Made by a program: the position numbers and the translations under genes | DNA from: Caloramator mitchellensis | GTDB taxonomy: Bacteria; Bacillota; Clostridia; Clostridiales; Caloramatoraceae | Reading direction: 5' to 3' | NCBI RefSeq assembly: GCF_001440545.1 | Contig: NZ_LKHP01000002.1 | Span: 218,845-282,844 of the forward strand | DNA: 64,000 nt | Notes under the pieces: model-generated | Told to the model about the DNA's origin: nothing | The model's input: only the letters and a program-made list of their open reading frames with translations | Database searches by the model: none | Shown: piece by piece, positions 1 through 11,494 of the stretch | Layout of the letters: every line of letters starts with the position of its first letter | Numbering within the stretch: position 1 is the stretch's first letter

Positions 1-312
1 CCATATACTTTATTTTGTTTTCTCTCATCGCTCACCAGCGACATTATTAAGTATACATAAATCTACTCAATATTTCAACCATCGTATTTGTCGTTTATAA
101 GAGATTATCTCTTTATTATCCGTCTATTCTGCATTATTCTCTAAATAGCTACTGATATCAAAATTATTTTATTAAATGTTTTAGCAGTTTAATATAATTT
201 TATAGATTCTCTCAGCCTTATTTGTTATTATATCTTATATTAGTATTTCACTATACAAAATAATTTATAACAATTCTAATGGATAATATTTAATGCTTGG
301 AGGATGAGCCCT
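1..312. other. AT-rich left-edge region without a gene
   Basis: About 300 bases with no convincing ORF on either strand. A small perfect hairpin (TCGCT/AGCGA, 28-41) is followed by an AT-rich stretch and could be the end of a terminator for a gene outside the window. The leader of the TtcA-like gene occupies the right part and carries a GGAGG ribosome binding site at 299-303. I see no clear promoter. Confidence 0.4.
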
Positions 313-1062
313 ATGCAAAAACTTTTGAGCAAACTCAGAAAATCCATCCAGGACTTTAATATGATACAGGATGGTGACAGGATTGCGGTTGGTCTCTCTG
401 GTGGTAAGGATAGCAATCTTTTATTATACGCATTAAAGCAATACCAAAGATTTAGTCCTCAACCTTTTGAGCTTTGCGCTATAACAATAGATATGGGTTT
501 AAAGGAATTAGACCTTACCCCTCTAATCGAATTTACTAAAAAAATTGATGTTCCCCACTATGTTGTAAAAACAAGTATAGCTGAAATAATATTTGATATT
601 AGAAAAGAAAAAAATCCATGTTCCCTTTGCGCAAAAATGAGACGTGGAGCTCTGCATGATGCAGCAAAAAATTTAGGCTGCAACAAAGTTGCGCTCGCCC
701 ACCACTTGAACGATGTTATTGAAACTTTTTTAATGTCGATGTTCTTTGAGGGGAGACTTAGCACATTTTCACCAGTAACTCACCTTGAAAAAAAGGATAT
801 TTATTTAATAAGACCTCTTGTTTATGTATATGAAAAGGATATAAGAAGTTTAGTTAAAAAGAACAATCTGCCTGTAATCAAAAACCCTTGTCCTGCTAAT
901 GGTAATACCCAAAGACAAAACATGAAGGAATTGATTTGGAAACTTGAAAAACAAATTCCAGGAATCAAAGACAATATATTAGGCGCAATAACTAACTTGC
1001 AGCAGTTAAATGTCTGGGATAAAGATGCTATAAGAAAGATTTGCGATAATAAAAAAATATGA
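313..1062 (+). CDS. ttcA: TtcA-family PP-loop ATPase (tRNA thiolation)
   Basis: Predicted ATP-dependent sulfurtransferase of the TtcA/TilS PP-loop superfamily; TtcA makes 2-thiocytidine at tRNA position 32. From the ATG at 313 the protein has 249 residues. The PP-loop SGGKDS is at residues 29-34, the CSLC pair (Cys103, Cys106) follows, and a third cysteine sits in NPCPANG (Cys192). This is the three-cysteine pattern that holds an Fe-S cluster in TtcA. An upstream in-frame ATG at 304 directly abuts the GGAGG at 299-303, so 313 (9-nt spacing) is the better start. The protein is shorter than E. coli TtcA (about 311 residues), as is usual for clostridial members. The gene stands alone and ends in a hairpin terminator. 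The exact tRNA target is inferred. Confidence 0.85.
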   Translation: MQKLLSKLRKSIQDFNMIQDGDRIAVGLSGGKDSNLLLYALKQYQRFSPQPFELCAITIDMGLKELDLTPLIEFTKKIDVPHYVVKTSIAEIIFDIRKEKNPCSLCAKMRRGALHDAAKNLGCNKVALAHHLNDVIETFLMSMFFEGRLSTFSPVTHLEKKDIYLIRPLVYVYEKDIRSLVKKNNLPVIKNPCPANGNTQRQNMKELIWKLEKQIPGIKDNILGAITNLQQLNVWDKDAIRKICDNKKI

Positions 1063-1090
1063 CTGTTGCAAAACTCTGCAACAGTTCTTT
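1062..1090 (+). terminator. intrinsic terminator after ttcA
   Basis: A 9-bp perfect stem ACTGTTGCA/TGCAACAGT with a 6-nt loop begins inside the ttcA stop codon and is followed by TCTTT. Confidence 0.8.
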
Positions 1091-1109
1091 ATGAAAATAA
1101 AAAGCACAA

Positions 1110-1298
1110 TTACTTAAACTTTAAATTTACATCATAATAATTGTCAAAAATAAATTTTGCTTCATCATCATAGTTATGCATCTCGTCATCCAGAGTATAT
1201 AATGTAGCTTGGGAATAATTAGGTCTCAATGTATACATAGCAACAAGAGTCATAAAGGTGACGATTAAAACTAATATCATTTCAAAATATTTCTTCAT
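1110..1298 (-). CDS. small single-pass membrane or secreted protein, unknown function
   Basis: Encodes 62 residues: a short basic start (MKKYFE), a hydrophobic segment at about residues 7-24, then a polar acidic tail rich in Asp and Tyr. The hydrophobic part could be a membrane anchor or an uncleaved signal. A good ribosome binding site (AAGGGGTGG) lies 5 nt upstream of the ATG. It is divergent from yyaC across a 113-bp gap, so the two may be expressed in the same sporulation compartment, but I found no clear sporulation promoter. I do not recognise a family. Confidence 0.6.
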   Translation of the reverse strand: MKKYFEMILVLIVTFMTLVAMYTLRPNYSQATLYTLDDEMHNYDDEAKFIFDNYYDVNLKFK

Positions 1299-1411
1299 TT
1301 AACCACCCCTTTCAATATCATTTATATTTTTTCATGTATTTCCAAAAATTATTCAAAAAAGTAATAAAAGCATCCCCTACCTTGTATATATGAATTAAAG
1401 GGGGTGGTTTA

Positions 1412-1954
1412 TTGTCAGCAAAAAACTTCGAAATTGTCGGACTTGTTGTAAATTATATGGATAATAATGCAAAGGAAAGGCTTTCGGACTACATTTCAAA
1501 GTTTATTAAAGAGAAAACACTTATAGTTTGTATAGGAACAGACAAATGCATTGGTGATAGCCTCGGTCCATTGGTAGGAACATTTTTAAAGGAATCTTGC
1601 TGCCCTATTCCAGTAATAGGCACACTAGAATCTCCCGCACATGCTGTTAATCTCGAAGATGTGATATTAGATATATCATTTGATTATTTTGACTACTTTA
1701 TAATAGCTATAGATGCTTGTTTAGGTTTTGATGACACAATTGGGGACATACAAGTAAAATTAGGCCCAGTTCATCCAGGAAAAGGAGTTGGGAAAATACT
1801 TCCATCGATTGGAGACATCTCAATCGTTGGAGTTGTAGATTCAATAGATAATCCAGATAGTTATATGTTAAAAAACATAAGGTTACATTTCATTTGGGAA
1901 ATGGCAAAAATTATTGCCGAAAGCATAATTTTGAGCATAAATAAAAAGGCATGA
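1412..1954 (+). CDS. yyaC: YyaC family putative sporulation protein (DUF1256)
   Basis: A 180-residue member of the YyaC/DUF1256 family, structurally related to the germination protease GPR and found only in spore formers; its biochemical role is not settled. Recognisable signatures are IGTDKCIGDSLGP (residues 41-53), TLESPAHAVN (71-80) and AIDACLG (99-105). The start codon is TTG, chosen because AAAGGGGGTGG lies immediately upstream at 1398-1407 and no ATG fits as well. The 3' end converges on mbl with a 2-base gap, and the two genes share one terminator hairpin. Confidence 0.85.
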   Translation: MSAKNFEIVGLVVNYMDNNAKERLSDYISKFIKEKTLIVCIGTDKCIGDSLGPLVGTFLKESCCPIPVIGTLESPAHAVNLEDVILDISFDYFDYFIIAIDACLGFDDTIGDIQVKLGPVHPGKGVGKILPSIGDISIVGVVDSIDNPDSYMLKNIRLHFIWEMAKIIAESIILSINKKA

Positions 1955-1968
1955 CTTCATGCCTTTTT
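1943..1968. terminator. bidirectional terminator shared by yyaC and mbl
   Basis: A perfect AAAAAGGCATGA / TCATGCCTTTTT inverted repeat with a 2-base centre. It has T-runs on both strands and contains both stop codons, so it can end both convergent genes. Confidence 0.85.
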
Positions 1969-2982
1969 TCTTCTTTTTATTGAGCTATCTTCCAAAACAT
2001 CTATGTAATCTAATGAGACGCCTGTCCCCTTTGCAACACATGAAATAGCATCTTCTGCAACTTTAACAGGCACTTTCGTTCTCTCCTCTATAAATTTATC
2101 AAGTCCCCAAAGAAGTGAACCTCCTCCAGTCATTAAAATTCCATTATCACTTATGTCAGCTGCAAGTTCCGGCGGTGTTTTTTCCAATACCTGGTGAACA
2201 GCATCTGCTATAGCGTTAACTGGTTCCTGCAATGCCATTCTTATTTCCTCTGATGTTATAAGGATATTCTTTGGAAGGCCACTAATAAGGTCTCTCCCCT
2301 TTATCTCCATGGATATATCCTCGTCCCTCTTAAACGCACAACCAATGTTCACCTTTAAATCCTCTGCTGTTCTTTCACCTATCATAAGCTTGTATTTTTT
2401 TCGCATATAAGCAACTATGGATTCATCAAACTTATCACCAGCTACTTTTATTGAATTTCTTACAACAATTCCGCTTAAAGAAATAACAGCTATATCTGTT
2501 GTTCCGCCACCGATATCTACTACCATCCACCCTGTTGGCTTCGATATGTCAAGTCCTGCTCCTATAGCGGCAGCAATAGGCTCTTCTATCAAATGCACTT
2601 CTCTTGCCCCTGCATTATATGCTGCATCTTGAACTGCTCTTTTTTCAACCTCTGTTGCCTCGCAGGGTATACATACAACAACTCTAGGTCTTAATAGTTT
2701 CTTATACCCATATGCTTTTTTTATAAAATACTTAAGCATCTTTTCTGTTACATCATAATCAGAAATAACTCCATCTCTTAAAGGTCTAATAGCTACAATA
2801 TTTCCTGGAGTCCTTCCAATCATCTGCCTTGCATCTTCTCCTACCGCAAGCACCTTGTTTGTATTCTTGTCTATTGCAACAACAGAAGGTTCCTTCAAAA
2901 CTATTCCTTTGCCCTTAACATAAACTAATACGCTTGCTGTTCCTAAATCAATTCCAAGGTCTGTTCCACCAAACCACCACAT
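1957..2982 (-). CDS. mbl: MreB/Mbl actin-like rod-shape protein
   Basis: A 341-residue bacterial actin that organises cell-wall elongation beneath the membrane. The nucleotide-binding signatures are visible: TDLGIDLGTASV at residues 7-18, the second phosphate loop DIGGGTTD at 156-163, and a GGG-containing adenosine segment near 286 (MTGGGSLL). The N-terminus MWWFGG is a plausible amphipathic membrane-binding stretch. I call it Mbl rather than MreB because it lies directly downstream of spoIIID, the same arrangement as spoIIID-mbl in Bacillus subtilis, and because no mreC/mreD follow. Length and motifs are complete. Confidence 0.88.
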   Translation of the reverse strand: MWWFGGTDLGIDLGTASVLVYVKGKGIVLKEPSVVAIDKNTNKVLAVGEDARQMIGRTPGNIVAIRPLRDGVISDYDVTEKMLKYFIKKAYGYKKLLRPRVVVCIPCEATEVEKRAVQDAAYNAGAREVHLIEEPIAAAIGAGLDISKPTGWMVVDIGGGTTDIAVISLSGIVVRNSIKVAGDKFDESIVAYMRKKYKLMIGERTAEDLKVNIGCAFKRDEDISMEIKGRDLISGLPKNILITSEEIRMALQEPVNAIADAVHQVLEKTPPELAADISDNGILMTGGGSLLWGLDKFIEERTKVPVKVAEDAISCVAKGTGVSLDYIDVLEDSSIKRRKKA

Positions 2983-3060
2983 ATTTTCACTCCCTACCTA
3001 TATACTGCATATATAATATTCGATAAAAAATAACAAATTCCTGCTTGGTAGGGAAAATTT

Positions 3061-3315
3061 TTATGCATTTGCTGGTTTATATTTTAATTTCGTGGCTTTT
3101 CCACCCCTTATATGTCTTTCTGCCTTATTTACATCCAGTATCTCCTTGGCTTCCTTTGCAACTTGAGGATTTATTTTAGGAAGCCTTTCGGTTATATCCT
3201 TATGAACGGTGCTTTTGCTAACGCCAAATGTTTTTGCTGCCTTTCTTATAGTTGCTCGTGTTTCTATTATATACTGTGCAACCTCCAAAACCCTTTCTTC
3301 TATATAATCCTTCAT
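3061..3315 (-). CDS. spoIIID: mother-cell transcription factor SpoIIID
   Basis: An 84-residue DNA-binding protein that modulates sigma-E (and later sigma-K) genes in the mother cell during sporulation. It begins MKDYIEERV and has the helix-turn-helix RKAAKTFGVSKSTVHKDI at about residues 25-42, followed by a basic C-terminal tail. A longer frame begins 21 bases upstream, but the ATG at 3315 follows AAAGGGAGGT and matches the usual SpoIIID start. Together with mbl, spoIIQ and spoIID it forms the conserved sporulation and cell-wall block. A candidate sigma-E promoter lies upstream. Confidence 0.95.
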   Translation of the reverse strand: MKDYIEERVLEVAQYIIETRATIRKAAKTFGVSKSTVHKDITERLPKINPQVAKEAKEILDVNKAERHIRGGKATKLKYKPANA

Positions 3316-3343
3316 CAGACGACCTCCCTTTAGCACTTAATTA

Positions 3344-3373
3344 AATATATGAATAAATTAGAACAAATATAAT
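3344..3373 (-). promoter_or_regulatory. candidate sigma-E promoter of spoIIID
   Basis: On the minus strand, ATTATATT (3366-3373) and CATATATT (3344-3351) are separated by exactly 14 bases. They match the sigma-E consensus (GKMATATT, 14, CATACAMT) at 6 of 8 positions each. The family is known to be sigma-E dependent; the call here is by eye. Confidence 0.5.
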
Positions 3374-3375
3374 CT

Positions 3376-3419
3376 AAAAAAATAAGGCCTGCAAAACATT
3401 GGCTTATTCTGCAAGCCTT
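3376..3419 (-). terminator. terminator after spoIIQ
   Basis: A 10-bp stem (AAGGCTTGCA with TGCAGGCCTT, one mismatch) lies just downstream of the spoIIQ stop. On the minus strand it is followed by TTATTTTTT. Confidence 0.75.
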
Positions 3420-3425
3420 TTGCGA

Positions 3426-4214
3426 TTACTTAATAAAATCAAGTGGGTTCAAAGTTGTAACGTCTTTACCATGCTTCTTTATAAGTGAAAAATGTAAATG
3501 GCTTCCTTCGATGCTGCTTGCTTCTCTAATTGATGTATCTCCAACAAATCCTATAATGTCTCCTTTTTTAACCCTATCTCCTTTTTTAATCTTTAAATCG
3601 CTTGCTAAATTGCCATAAATGCTTTGCACTCCATTATTATGTTCTATGATTACGGTTACTCCATATCCTGTTTTTAAATTGAGTCCTTCTATTACTTTGT
3701 CGTCTGTAATAACATCTACTACCTTTCCGTCAGCGGCAGCTTTAACTTCCGTTCCTATATCACACGCAATGTCTATTCCTTCGTGTGTTTCCCATTGTTG
3801 GAGAGTTGCCGAATACTGCAAATTTTCCTTATCAAATTTCTTTGTAACTTCTCCATCTACTGGCATTATCATTTTTATAGTTGGTTGTGCGTTATCGCTT
3901 TTTGAAGTTGCTTTGTCCTGCTTGGCTTGCCCTTTATCTGAAGTATTAGAATCGTTTTTATTAACCGTAGATTGTGGAACCTGAGCTACAGGTGCCTCAC
4001 CAACATTCTTCTCTTCAACCAAGGTTGGCTCATTGTTTGGTTCTGTAGCCTTTTGTTCTGTTTGAGAAGGAGCCTTTGCTAGGTTCTTATCAATATTTGC
4101 ATTATTTCTTGTAAAATAAACAGCAGCAACAGCTACCACGCATAGACAGATAAAGAGCACCACATAAAACATTTCCCTTTGAACCGTTTTTCTTAAATTA
4201 TCTTTAAATCCCAT
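3426..4214 (-). CDS. spoIIQ: SpoIIQ-like M23 peptidase-family engulfment protein
   Basis: A 262-residue forespore membrane protein expected to pair with mother-cell SpoIIIAH across the septum during engulfment. It has a short cytoplasmic start, one membrane helix (about residues 15-34), a low-complexity linker rich in Lys, Glu, Thr and Asn (about 38-112) and a C-terminal M23/LytM domain. The zinc motif appears intact: His144 and Asp148 in HEGID, and His239 and His241 in GSHLHF. B. subtilis SpoIIQ has lost part of this site, whereas clostridial SpoIIQ keeps it. Position between spoIID and spoIIID supports the call. The ribosome binding site AGGAGGTG is strong. Confidence 0.9.
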   Translation of the reverse strand: MGFKDNLRKTVQREMFYVVLFICLCVVAVAAVYFTRNNANIDKNLAKAPSQTEQKATEPNNEPTLVEEKNVGEAPVAQVPQSTVNKNDSNTSDKGQAKQDKATSKSDNAQPTIKMIMPVDGEVTKKFDKENLQYSATLQQWETHEGIDIACDIGTEVKAAADGKVVDVITDDKVIEGLNLKTGYGVTVIIEHNNGVQSIYGNLASDLKIKKGDRVKKGDIIGFVGDTSIREASSIEGSHLHFSLIKKHGKDVTTLNPLDFIK

Positions 4215-4272
4215 ATCTACACCTCCTGTAAAATAGTTTTGTCCAAATTATCCCATTTTATACATGTCTATA

Positions 4273-4304
4273 AAAAAAAATTAGGGTTTTGCCCTAATTT
4301 TTTT
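4273..4304. terminator. terminator between spoIID and spoIIQ
   Basis: Inverted repeat AATTAGGG/CCCTAATT with a TTTT loop core, flanked by long A and T runs on both sides. In the minus direction it ends the spoIID transcript. Confidence 0.8.
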
Positions 4305-4321
4305 ATGAAAAATAAAAAATT

Positions 4322-5371
4322 TTATTTGTTCTTCATAACTTCTTCAATACTATTTAATTCAACACCCCTATAGTAATGTTTTATTATCTCATCGTATTTT
4401 TTACCTCTTTTCCCCATCTCATTAGCTCCCCACTGGCTCATCCCAACTCCATGACCATAACCTTTAACAGTAAAAGTAACATTCTTAGTGTCAATCTTTA
4501 TTGAAAAGGCAGCACTCTTAAGGCCCATAGCCCACCTTATATCTATTCCAGTAAACTCCTTATCTCCTACCTTAATTCTGTTAACCCTTCCCCCTTCTGT
4601 CCAATCCAATATTTTAACTTGAGTTGCAAGTCCCTTTTCAGATATCTTAACAGCAGAATTCAATGTCTTAATTCTATTTATAAATTCCTTTTTACTCATG
4701 ACAACCTTTGTTGTATAATTAGGGGCTTCATCTTCATACGGGCTCTCAACACTTACAAGATATGGTTCTTGATAGCCAAAAACATAAAGGCTATTTTCAG
4801 TCTTACCTCCGCTAGTCGAGTGATATTTAATATGCCTTGCAATTTGATTATTATATGTAATAACAATACCCTTAGTTGAATTTACGGCTTCAACTATTTT
4901 ATTCCAATTATCAACTGCTAACCTTGCATCCCAGAGCTTCAATCTATCTTCCTTTGAAATCCATGCCTGACAATGGACATCTGAACAAACATCTGCACCT
5001 TGATGTTTATTGCAACCACCTCCGCCCAATTCAATCTTATTTGCAAGTACAAATGTCCTTGCTGCAATTGCCTGCGCCTTTAGAGCTTCTATATTGAAAG
5101 ACACAGGCATTTCAGCTGCAATAACCCCTGCAACATACTCCTCAAGCTCTATATCTACAATTTTTCCCTTTTTAACATCGAACATCTTAATAGTAATATC
5201 CTTTTTATCAGGCTCCTCCCTTTCAACACGTTCTATTGGAATTGTAAATTTATTAAAAACTCCAGGTATCTTTATTCCTTCACCAATTCCTCCAATTATC
5301 AAAAGAGGAATAAAAATCAAAATAAAAACAATTAAAATAATATAATATCCTACGTGCTTCAAATCCCTCAC
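4322..5371 (-). CDS. spoIID: stage II sporulation protein D (peptidoglycan lytic transglycosylase)
   Basis: Membrane-anchored glycan-strand cleaving enzyme of the SpoIID/SpoIIM/SpoIIP engulfment machine. A hydrophobic segment near the N-terminus anchors the protein, followed by the SpoIID domain with the AAEMP motif carrying the catalytic glutamate and the EALKAQAIAARTF helix. The zinc-site region (HQGADVCSDVHCQA) and the C-terminal GHGVGMSQWGA motif are present. The start is uncertain: the open frame runs to a TTG at 5422, but GTGGGGTGAGGG lies next to GTG 5371 and TTG 5362, so the start is one of these; about 349 residues fits the family. It follows murA closely, as in B. subtilis. Confidence 0.92.
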   Translation of the reverse strand: MRDLKHVGYYIILIVFILIFIPLLIIGGIGEGIKIPGVFNKFTIPIERVEREEPDKKDITIKMFDVKKGKIVDIELEEYVAGVIAAEMPVSFNIEALKAQAIAARTFVLANKIELGGGGCNKHQGADVCSDVHCQAWISKEDRLKLWDARLAVDNWNKIVEAVNSTKGIVITYNNQIARHIKYHSTSGGKTENSLYVFGYQEPYLVSVESPYEDEAPNYTTKVVMSKKEFINRIKTLNSAVKISEKGLATQVKILDWTEGGRVNRIKVGDKEFTGIDIRWAMGLKSAAFSIKIDTKNVTFTVKGYGHGVGMSQWGANEMGKRGKKYDEIIKHYYRGVELNSIEEVMKNK

Positions 5372-5427
5372 CCCACAAAAAAGCCTACTACATTTTATTA
5401 TCAAAATAAAAAAAATATTCAAAGGTT

Positions 5428-6681
5428 TTATACCCTTTGAATATCAGCACCTAATTTTTGTAGCTTCCCAACCATGTCAACATAACCTCTATCTATATGA
5501 TAAATTTCTGAAACTTCTGTAGTTCCTTCTGATATAAGCCCAGCAAGAACTAATGCTGCACCTGCCCTTAAATCAGTTGCCTTTACTTCTGCTCCGCTTA
5601 ATTTTTCAACTCCTTCGATAACAGCACTTCTTCCATCTATTTTAATATTTGCTCCCATTCTTTTAAGTTCTGTAACATGCATAAATCTGTTTTCAAAAAC
5701 GGTTTCAGTAATTATAGAAACACCATCGGCAATACTCAAAAGAGCCATAAACTGTGCCTGCATATCCGTTGGGAAACCAGGATAAGGCATTGTTTTGATA
5801 TCCACAGGCTTAATTATTCCACCGCCCTTAACCTTTATCTTATTCTGTTCTTCTTTAACATGTATACCTATTTCCTGCAGTTTTGCAGTTACAGCTCTAA
5901 CATGTTCAGGTATAACATTTTCAACAATCACTTCTCCTCCTGTAATTGCAGCAGCAACCATATATGTTCCAGCTTCAATCCTATCAGGAATAACCTGATG
6001 AACTGTTCCCTTTAACTCTTTTACACCTTGTATTTTAATAGTATCTGTCCCTGCGCCGCTTATCTGTGCCCCCATTTTATTTAAATAGCTTGCCAAATCA
6101 ACAATTTCAGGCTCTTCGGCTGCATTTTCAATTATAGTCTCTCCATCAGCCAATACCGCAGCCATCAAGATATTTTCTGTAGCACCAACTGAAGGGAAAT
6201 CAAGATATACTTTGGCCCCCTTTAACCTTTTACAACTTGCTTCAACATATCCATGTCCAAGATTTATTTCTGCACCTAATTGACTAAAACCCTTAAGATG
6301 TAAATCTATTGGCCTTGAGCCTATATTACAACCACCTGGAAGGCTTATTTTTATCCTCCCAAGCCTTGAAAGAATTGGACCCATAACTAAAAATGATGCC
6401 CTCATTTTTCTAACTAAATCATAGGATGGCTCAAATGAATTTATTTCACCTGCATTTATCCTAACCTTTCCTTTGTTATTGTATATTGAAAGTCCAACTC
6501 CCAATGATTCTAAAACATTTAGAATTACATTAACATCCTCTAAAAATGGAATATCCTCTAATACACATTCTTCAGATGTAAGTAGCGATGCTGCAATAAT
6601 TGGCAATACAGAATTCTTTGCTGCACTTATTTTAATTCTTCCATTCAATCTATTGCCGCCTTGAATAACTATCTTGCTCAT
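5428..6681 (-). CDS. murA: UDP-N-acetylglucosamine 1-carboxyvinyltransferase MurA
   Basis: First committed step of peptidoglycan precursor synthesis: transfers enolpyruvate from PEP to UDP-GlcNAc in the cytoplasm. The 417-residue protein starts at MSKIVIQGG, where GGAGG lies 7 nt upstream; the open frame extends 21 bases further. The substrate-binding Lys22-Asn23 pair and the active-site loop cysteine Cys118 in [10 protein letters not shown] are visible, so the fosfomycin-reactive residue is retained. This is the copy in the ywmB-murA-spoIID arrangement (murAA of B. subtilis). Confidence 0.95.
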   Translation of the reverse strand: MSKIVIQGGNRLNGRIKISAAKNSVLPIIAASLLTSEECVLEDIPFLEDVNVILNVLESLGVGLSIYNNKGKVRINAGEINSFEPSYDLVRKMRASFLVMGPILSRLGRIKISLPGGCNIGSRPIDLHLKGFSQLGAEINLGHGYVEASCKRLKGAKVYLDFPSVGATENILMAAVLADGETIIENAAEEPEIVDLASYLNKMGAQISGAGTDTIKIQGVKELKGTVHQVIPDRIEAGTYMVAAAITGGEVIVENVIPEHVRAVTAKLQEIGIHVKEEQNKIKVKGGGIIKPVDIKTMPYPGFPTDMQAQFMALLSIADGVSIITETVFENRFMHVTELKRMGANIKIDGRSAVIEGVEKLSGAEVKATDLRAGAALVLAGLISEGTTEVSEIYHIDRGYVDMVGKLQKLGADIQRV

Positions 6682-6698
6682 TCTAATTCCTCCATTCA

Positions 6699-7379
6699 TC
6701 AATACTCAACTGTTATAATAGGATTGCCAATAAGTATGTAAGTGCAGCCATCGCTGCCATCCCTAACTGCTATATTAACATTAAAGACCTTGCCATTTGT
6801 TTTCAAATTATTGTTATAACAATTAGAATATCCGATTAAGCTAATATATCTGTCATCTTCAATTAAATTTATTTCTCTTCCATATAATCTTTTAAGAATC
6901 TGCCTTGCCAAATTTATTTTTTCCTTTTTACTTAATTTATAACTGATTTTCCCTTCTATTAAACTATAAAATGAAGGTCTTTTTTCATTTACCAAATTCA
7001 AATCATCAACAGACCTTCTTATATATTCTATAATATTCATATCCCTTGATTGTTGTGAATAAAAAATCCTTAGCAATTGCAAATCGTCGCTTTTATTAAT
7101 TGAAATATTAATATTTCCATTATCAAATTTGGCAGAAATATAATCATTTCCCTTAACAGTCTCAGTTGCATTTTTACCAATTTTTGATAAAATAATATAT
7201 TCGATATCCTCTAAATTTATTTTTGACTTTATAGTAAAAATATATTCTACATTTGTTTCTAAGTACTCAATCCCATTTTCATTAAAGAACCTAATTATTC
7301 TATCCTGAGCGTCAATTTTTATTTGAGTTGCATATATGCAAAATATTCCAAATAAAATTATCAAAATAATTCTTTTCAT
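6699..7379 (-). CDS. ywmB: YwmB family protein (DUF1779, TATA-box-binding-protein-like fold)
   Basis: A 226-residue exported or membrane-anchored protein: [17 protein letters not shown] is a signal or anchor, and the rest is an alpha/beta domain of the YwmB family. Function is unknown. The assignment rests on length, the N-terminal signal and location between atpC and murA, as in Bacillus and many clostridia; I recognise only weak sequence signatures. It ends 17 bases before the chosen murA start and is probably co-transcribed with murA and spoIID. Confidence 0.7.
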   Translation of the reverse strand: MKRIILIILFGIFCIYATQIKIDAQDRIIRFFNENGIEYLETNVEYIFTIKSKINLEDIEYIILSKIGKNATETVKGNDYISAKFDNGNINISINKSDDLQLLRIFYSQQSRDMNIIEYIRRSVDDLNLVNEKRPSFYSLIEGKISYKLSKKEKINLARQILKRLYGREINLIEDDRYISLIGYSNCYNNNLKTNGKVFNVNIAVRDGSDGCTYILIGNPIITVEY

Positions 7380-7455
7380 GCTATTTCACCCCTCTTTTTT
7401 CAATTATTACCATGTATTTTCTTTTTTATTCATCATTAATATTTAATTCCCATGA

Positions 7456-7485
7456 AAAAAGGTGGAGATTAAACCTCCACCTTTT
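7456..7485 (-). terminator. terminator of the atp operon, overlapping the atpC stop
   Basis: Perfect stem AAAAGGTGGAG / CTCCACCTTTT around the TAA of atpC, followed by a T-run on the minus strand. The 5' arm lies in the last codons of atpC, so the short reading frame and the terminator form one unit. Confidence 0.85.
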
Positions 7486-7729
7486 CAGCTTTTGAAACAA
7501 ATATTTTGCAGTTGTTTTTTTCAAAATCCATTATTCCATCAGATATTTTAAACTTTAGCAAAGTTTCACCCTGCACAATCTTCAAAATGCAGGGTTTAAC
7601 TCCTGCTATAACAGGTATGTGTCTTGATAATATTTGAATTTTACCACCTATAGTATCCAAATTAATAGACTCAACTTCTTCATCAAAAAATTTTTCCTGA
7701 GGTGTATAAATTTCTAATTTAAAAGCCAC
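7469..7729 (-). CDS. atpC: ATP synthase epsilon subunit, short form lacking the C-terminal helical domain
   Basis: Epsilon subunit of F1, which links the gamma shaft to the c-ring. Only 86 residues are present, compared with about 130-140 in most bacteria. The sequence covers the N-terminal beta-sandwich (MAFKLEIYTPQEKFF to the SDGIMDFEKNNCKIFVS region) and stops where the two-helix C-terminal domain should begin. No continuation is seen in another frame downstream; the stop lies inside the operon terminator, so this looks like a stable short form rather than a recent frameshift. The C-terminal domain normally inhibits ATP hydrolysis, so regulation of this enzyme should differ. Confidence 0.88.
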   Translation of the reverse strand: MAFKLEIYTPQEKFFDEEVESINLDTIGGKIQILSRHIPVIAGVKPCILKIVQGETLLKFKISDGIMDFEKNNCKIFVSKAEKVEV

Positions 7730-7740
7730 AAAATCACCTC

Positions 7741-9977
<2,237 letters not shown>

Positions 9978-9982
9978 TCACA

Positions 9983-11494
9983 TCACTCCTTATTTTTAAA
10001 GGAAGACGCAAATTTTTCAATTGCGCTATTTAGTCTTGTCTTTATTTCATCATCTAGTTCCTTTTTAGTTATAATCATTTTTCTTAAATCATTTTCATGT
10101 GTTCTCATGTATTCTAAAAATTCCTTTTCAAAATCCTTAACCATCTCAACCGGTATCTCGTTTATATAGTTGTTTATGGCAGCATAGAGTATTATTACCT
10201 GGTCCTCAACAGGCATTGGACTATATTGTGCTTGGTTTAAAATTTCAACAAGCCTCTTTCCTTTATCAATTCTCTGTCTTGTTTCCTTATCAAGGTCGGA
10301 GCTAAATTGTGCAAAGGCTGCAAGTTCCCTATATTGTGCAAGTTCAAGTCTTAACATACCAGCAACTTGCTTCATAGCTTTAATCTGTGCAGAGCCTCCA
10401 ACTCTTGATACCGAAATACCTGGATTTATAGCAGGTCTTACCCCTGATGAGAATAGGTCAGCCTCTAAAAATATCTGTCCATCTGTTATTGAAATAACAT
10501 TTGTTGGGATATATGCGGTAACGTCACCTGCAAGCGTTTCTATTATTGGAAGCGCCGTCATAGAACCCCCACCTAATTTATCGCTTAGTTTTGCAGCTCT
10601 CTCTAAAAGCCTTGAATGAATATAAAATATATCTCCAGGATAAGCTTCTCTTCCTGGTGGTCTTCTTAATAGTAGTGACATGGTTCTATATGCAACTGCA
10701 TGCTTTGATAAATCATCATAAATTATTAAAACATGCTTTCCATTTTCCATAAATTCTTCGCCCATCGTGCATCCAGCATATGGTGCAAGATATTGAAGCG
10801 GTGCAGGCTCTGAGGCAGTTGCTGATACAATAATCGTATAGTCAAGAGCTCCAAAGCTCTCAAGGGTATTAACTATATTTGCAACTGTAGACTGTTTTTG
10901 TCCAATTGCAACATATATGCAAATAACATTCTTTCCCTTTTGATTAATTATAGTGTCTATCGCAATAGCCGTTTTCCCAGTTTGCCTATCTCCTATTATT
11001 AACTCTCTTTGTCCCTTACCAATTGGAACCATGGCGTCTATCGCCTTTATTCCTGTTTGAAGCGGTTCCTTAACTGATTTTCTATCTATAACTCCAGGTG
11101 CATTCCTCTCAATTGGTCTTGTTTTTGAGGTCTTAATCGGTCCCTTTCCATCAATTGGCATACCAAGTGGGTTTACAACCCTGCCTATAAGTTCCTCACC
11201 TACTGGAACTTCAACAACCTTTTTAGTTCTAACAACAATATCGCCTTCTTTTATTCCTTGGTCGGAACCAAACAAAACTGCTCCTACATTGTTTTCTTCA
11301 AGATTTAAAGCCATCCCGAAAATATTGTTAGGGAACTCCAAAAGTTCTCCAGCCATAACATTTGCAAGCCCATAAATTCTTGATGTACCATCACCTACTT
11401 GAACTACAGTTCCAGTGTCTGCTGTTTGAATCTCATCTTTATACTTTGAAAGTTGAACTTTTATTATTGAGCTTATTTCATCAACTTTAATCAT
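9983..11494 (-). CDS. atpA: ATP synthase alpha subunit
   Basis: Non-catalytic nucleotide-binding subunit of F1, 503 residues. Walker A GDRQTGKT is at residues 168-175 and the VSRVGGSAQ signature is at about 373-381. The start overlaps the last 4 bases of atpH, indicating translational coupling. Confidence 0.97.
   Translation of the reverse strand: MIKVDEISSIIKVQLSKYKDEIQTADTGTVVQVGDGTSRIYGLANVMAGELLEFPNNIFGMALNLEENNVGAVLFGSDQGIKEGDIVVRTKKVVEVPVGEELIGRVVNPLGMPIDGKGPIKTSKTRPIERNAPGVIDRKSVKEPLQTGIKAIDAMVPIGKGQRELIIGDRQTGKTAIAIDTIINQKGKNVICIYVAIGQKQSTVANIVNTLESFGALDYTIIVSATASEPAPLQYLAPYAGCTMGEEFMENGKHVLIIYDDLSKHAVAYRTMSLLLRRPPGREAYPGDIFYIHSRLLERAAKLSDKLGGGSMTALPIIETLAGDVTAYIPTNVISITDGQIFLEADLFSSGVRPAINPGISVSRVGGSAQIKAMKQVAGMLRLELAQYRELAAFAQFSSDLDKETRQRIDKGKRLVEILNQAQYSPMPVEDQVIILYAAINNYINEIPVEMVKDFEKEFLEYMRTHENDLRKMIITKKELDDEIKTRLNSAIEKFASSFKNKE

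Noticed and set aside
7469-7729. atpC frameshift as the cause of the short epsilon
   Set aside because: The sequence after the stop does not encode the missing helices in any frame and the terminator overlaps the stop.
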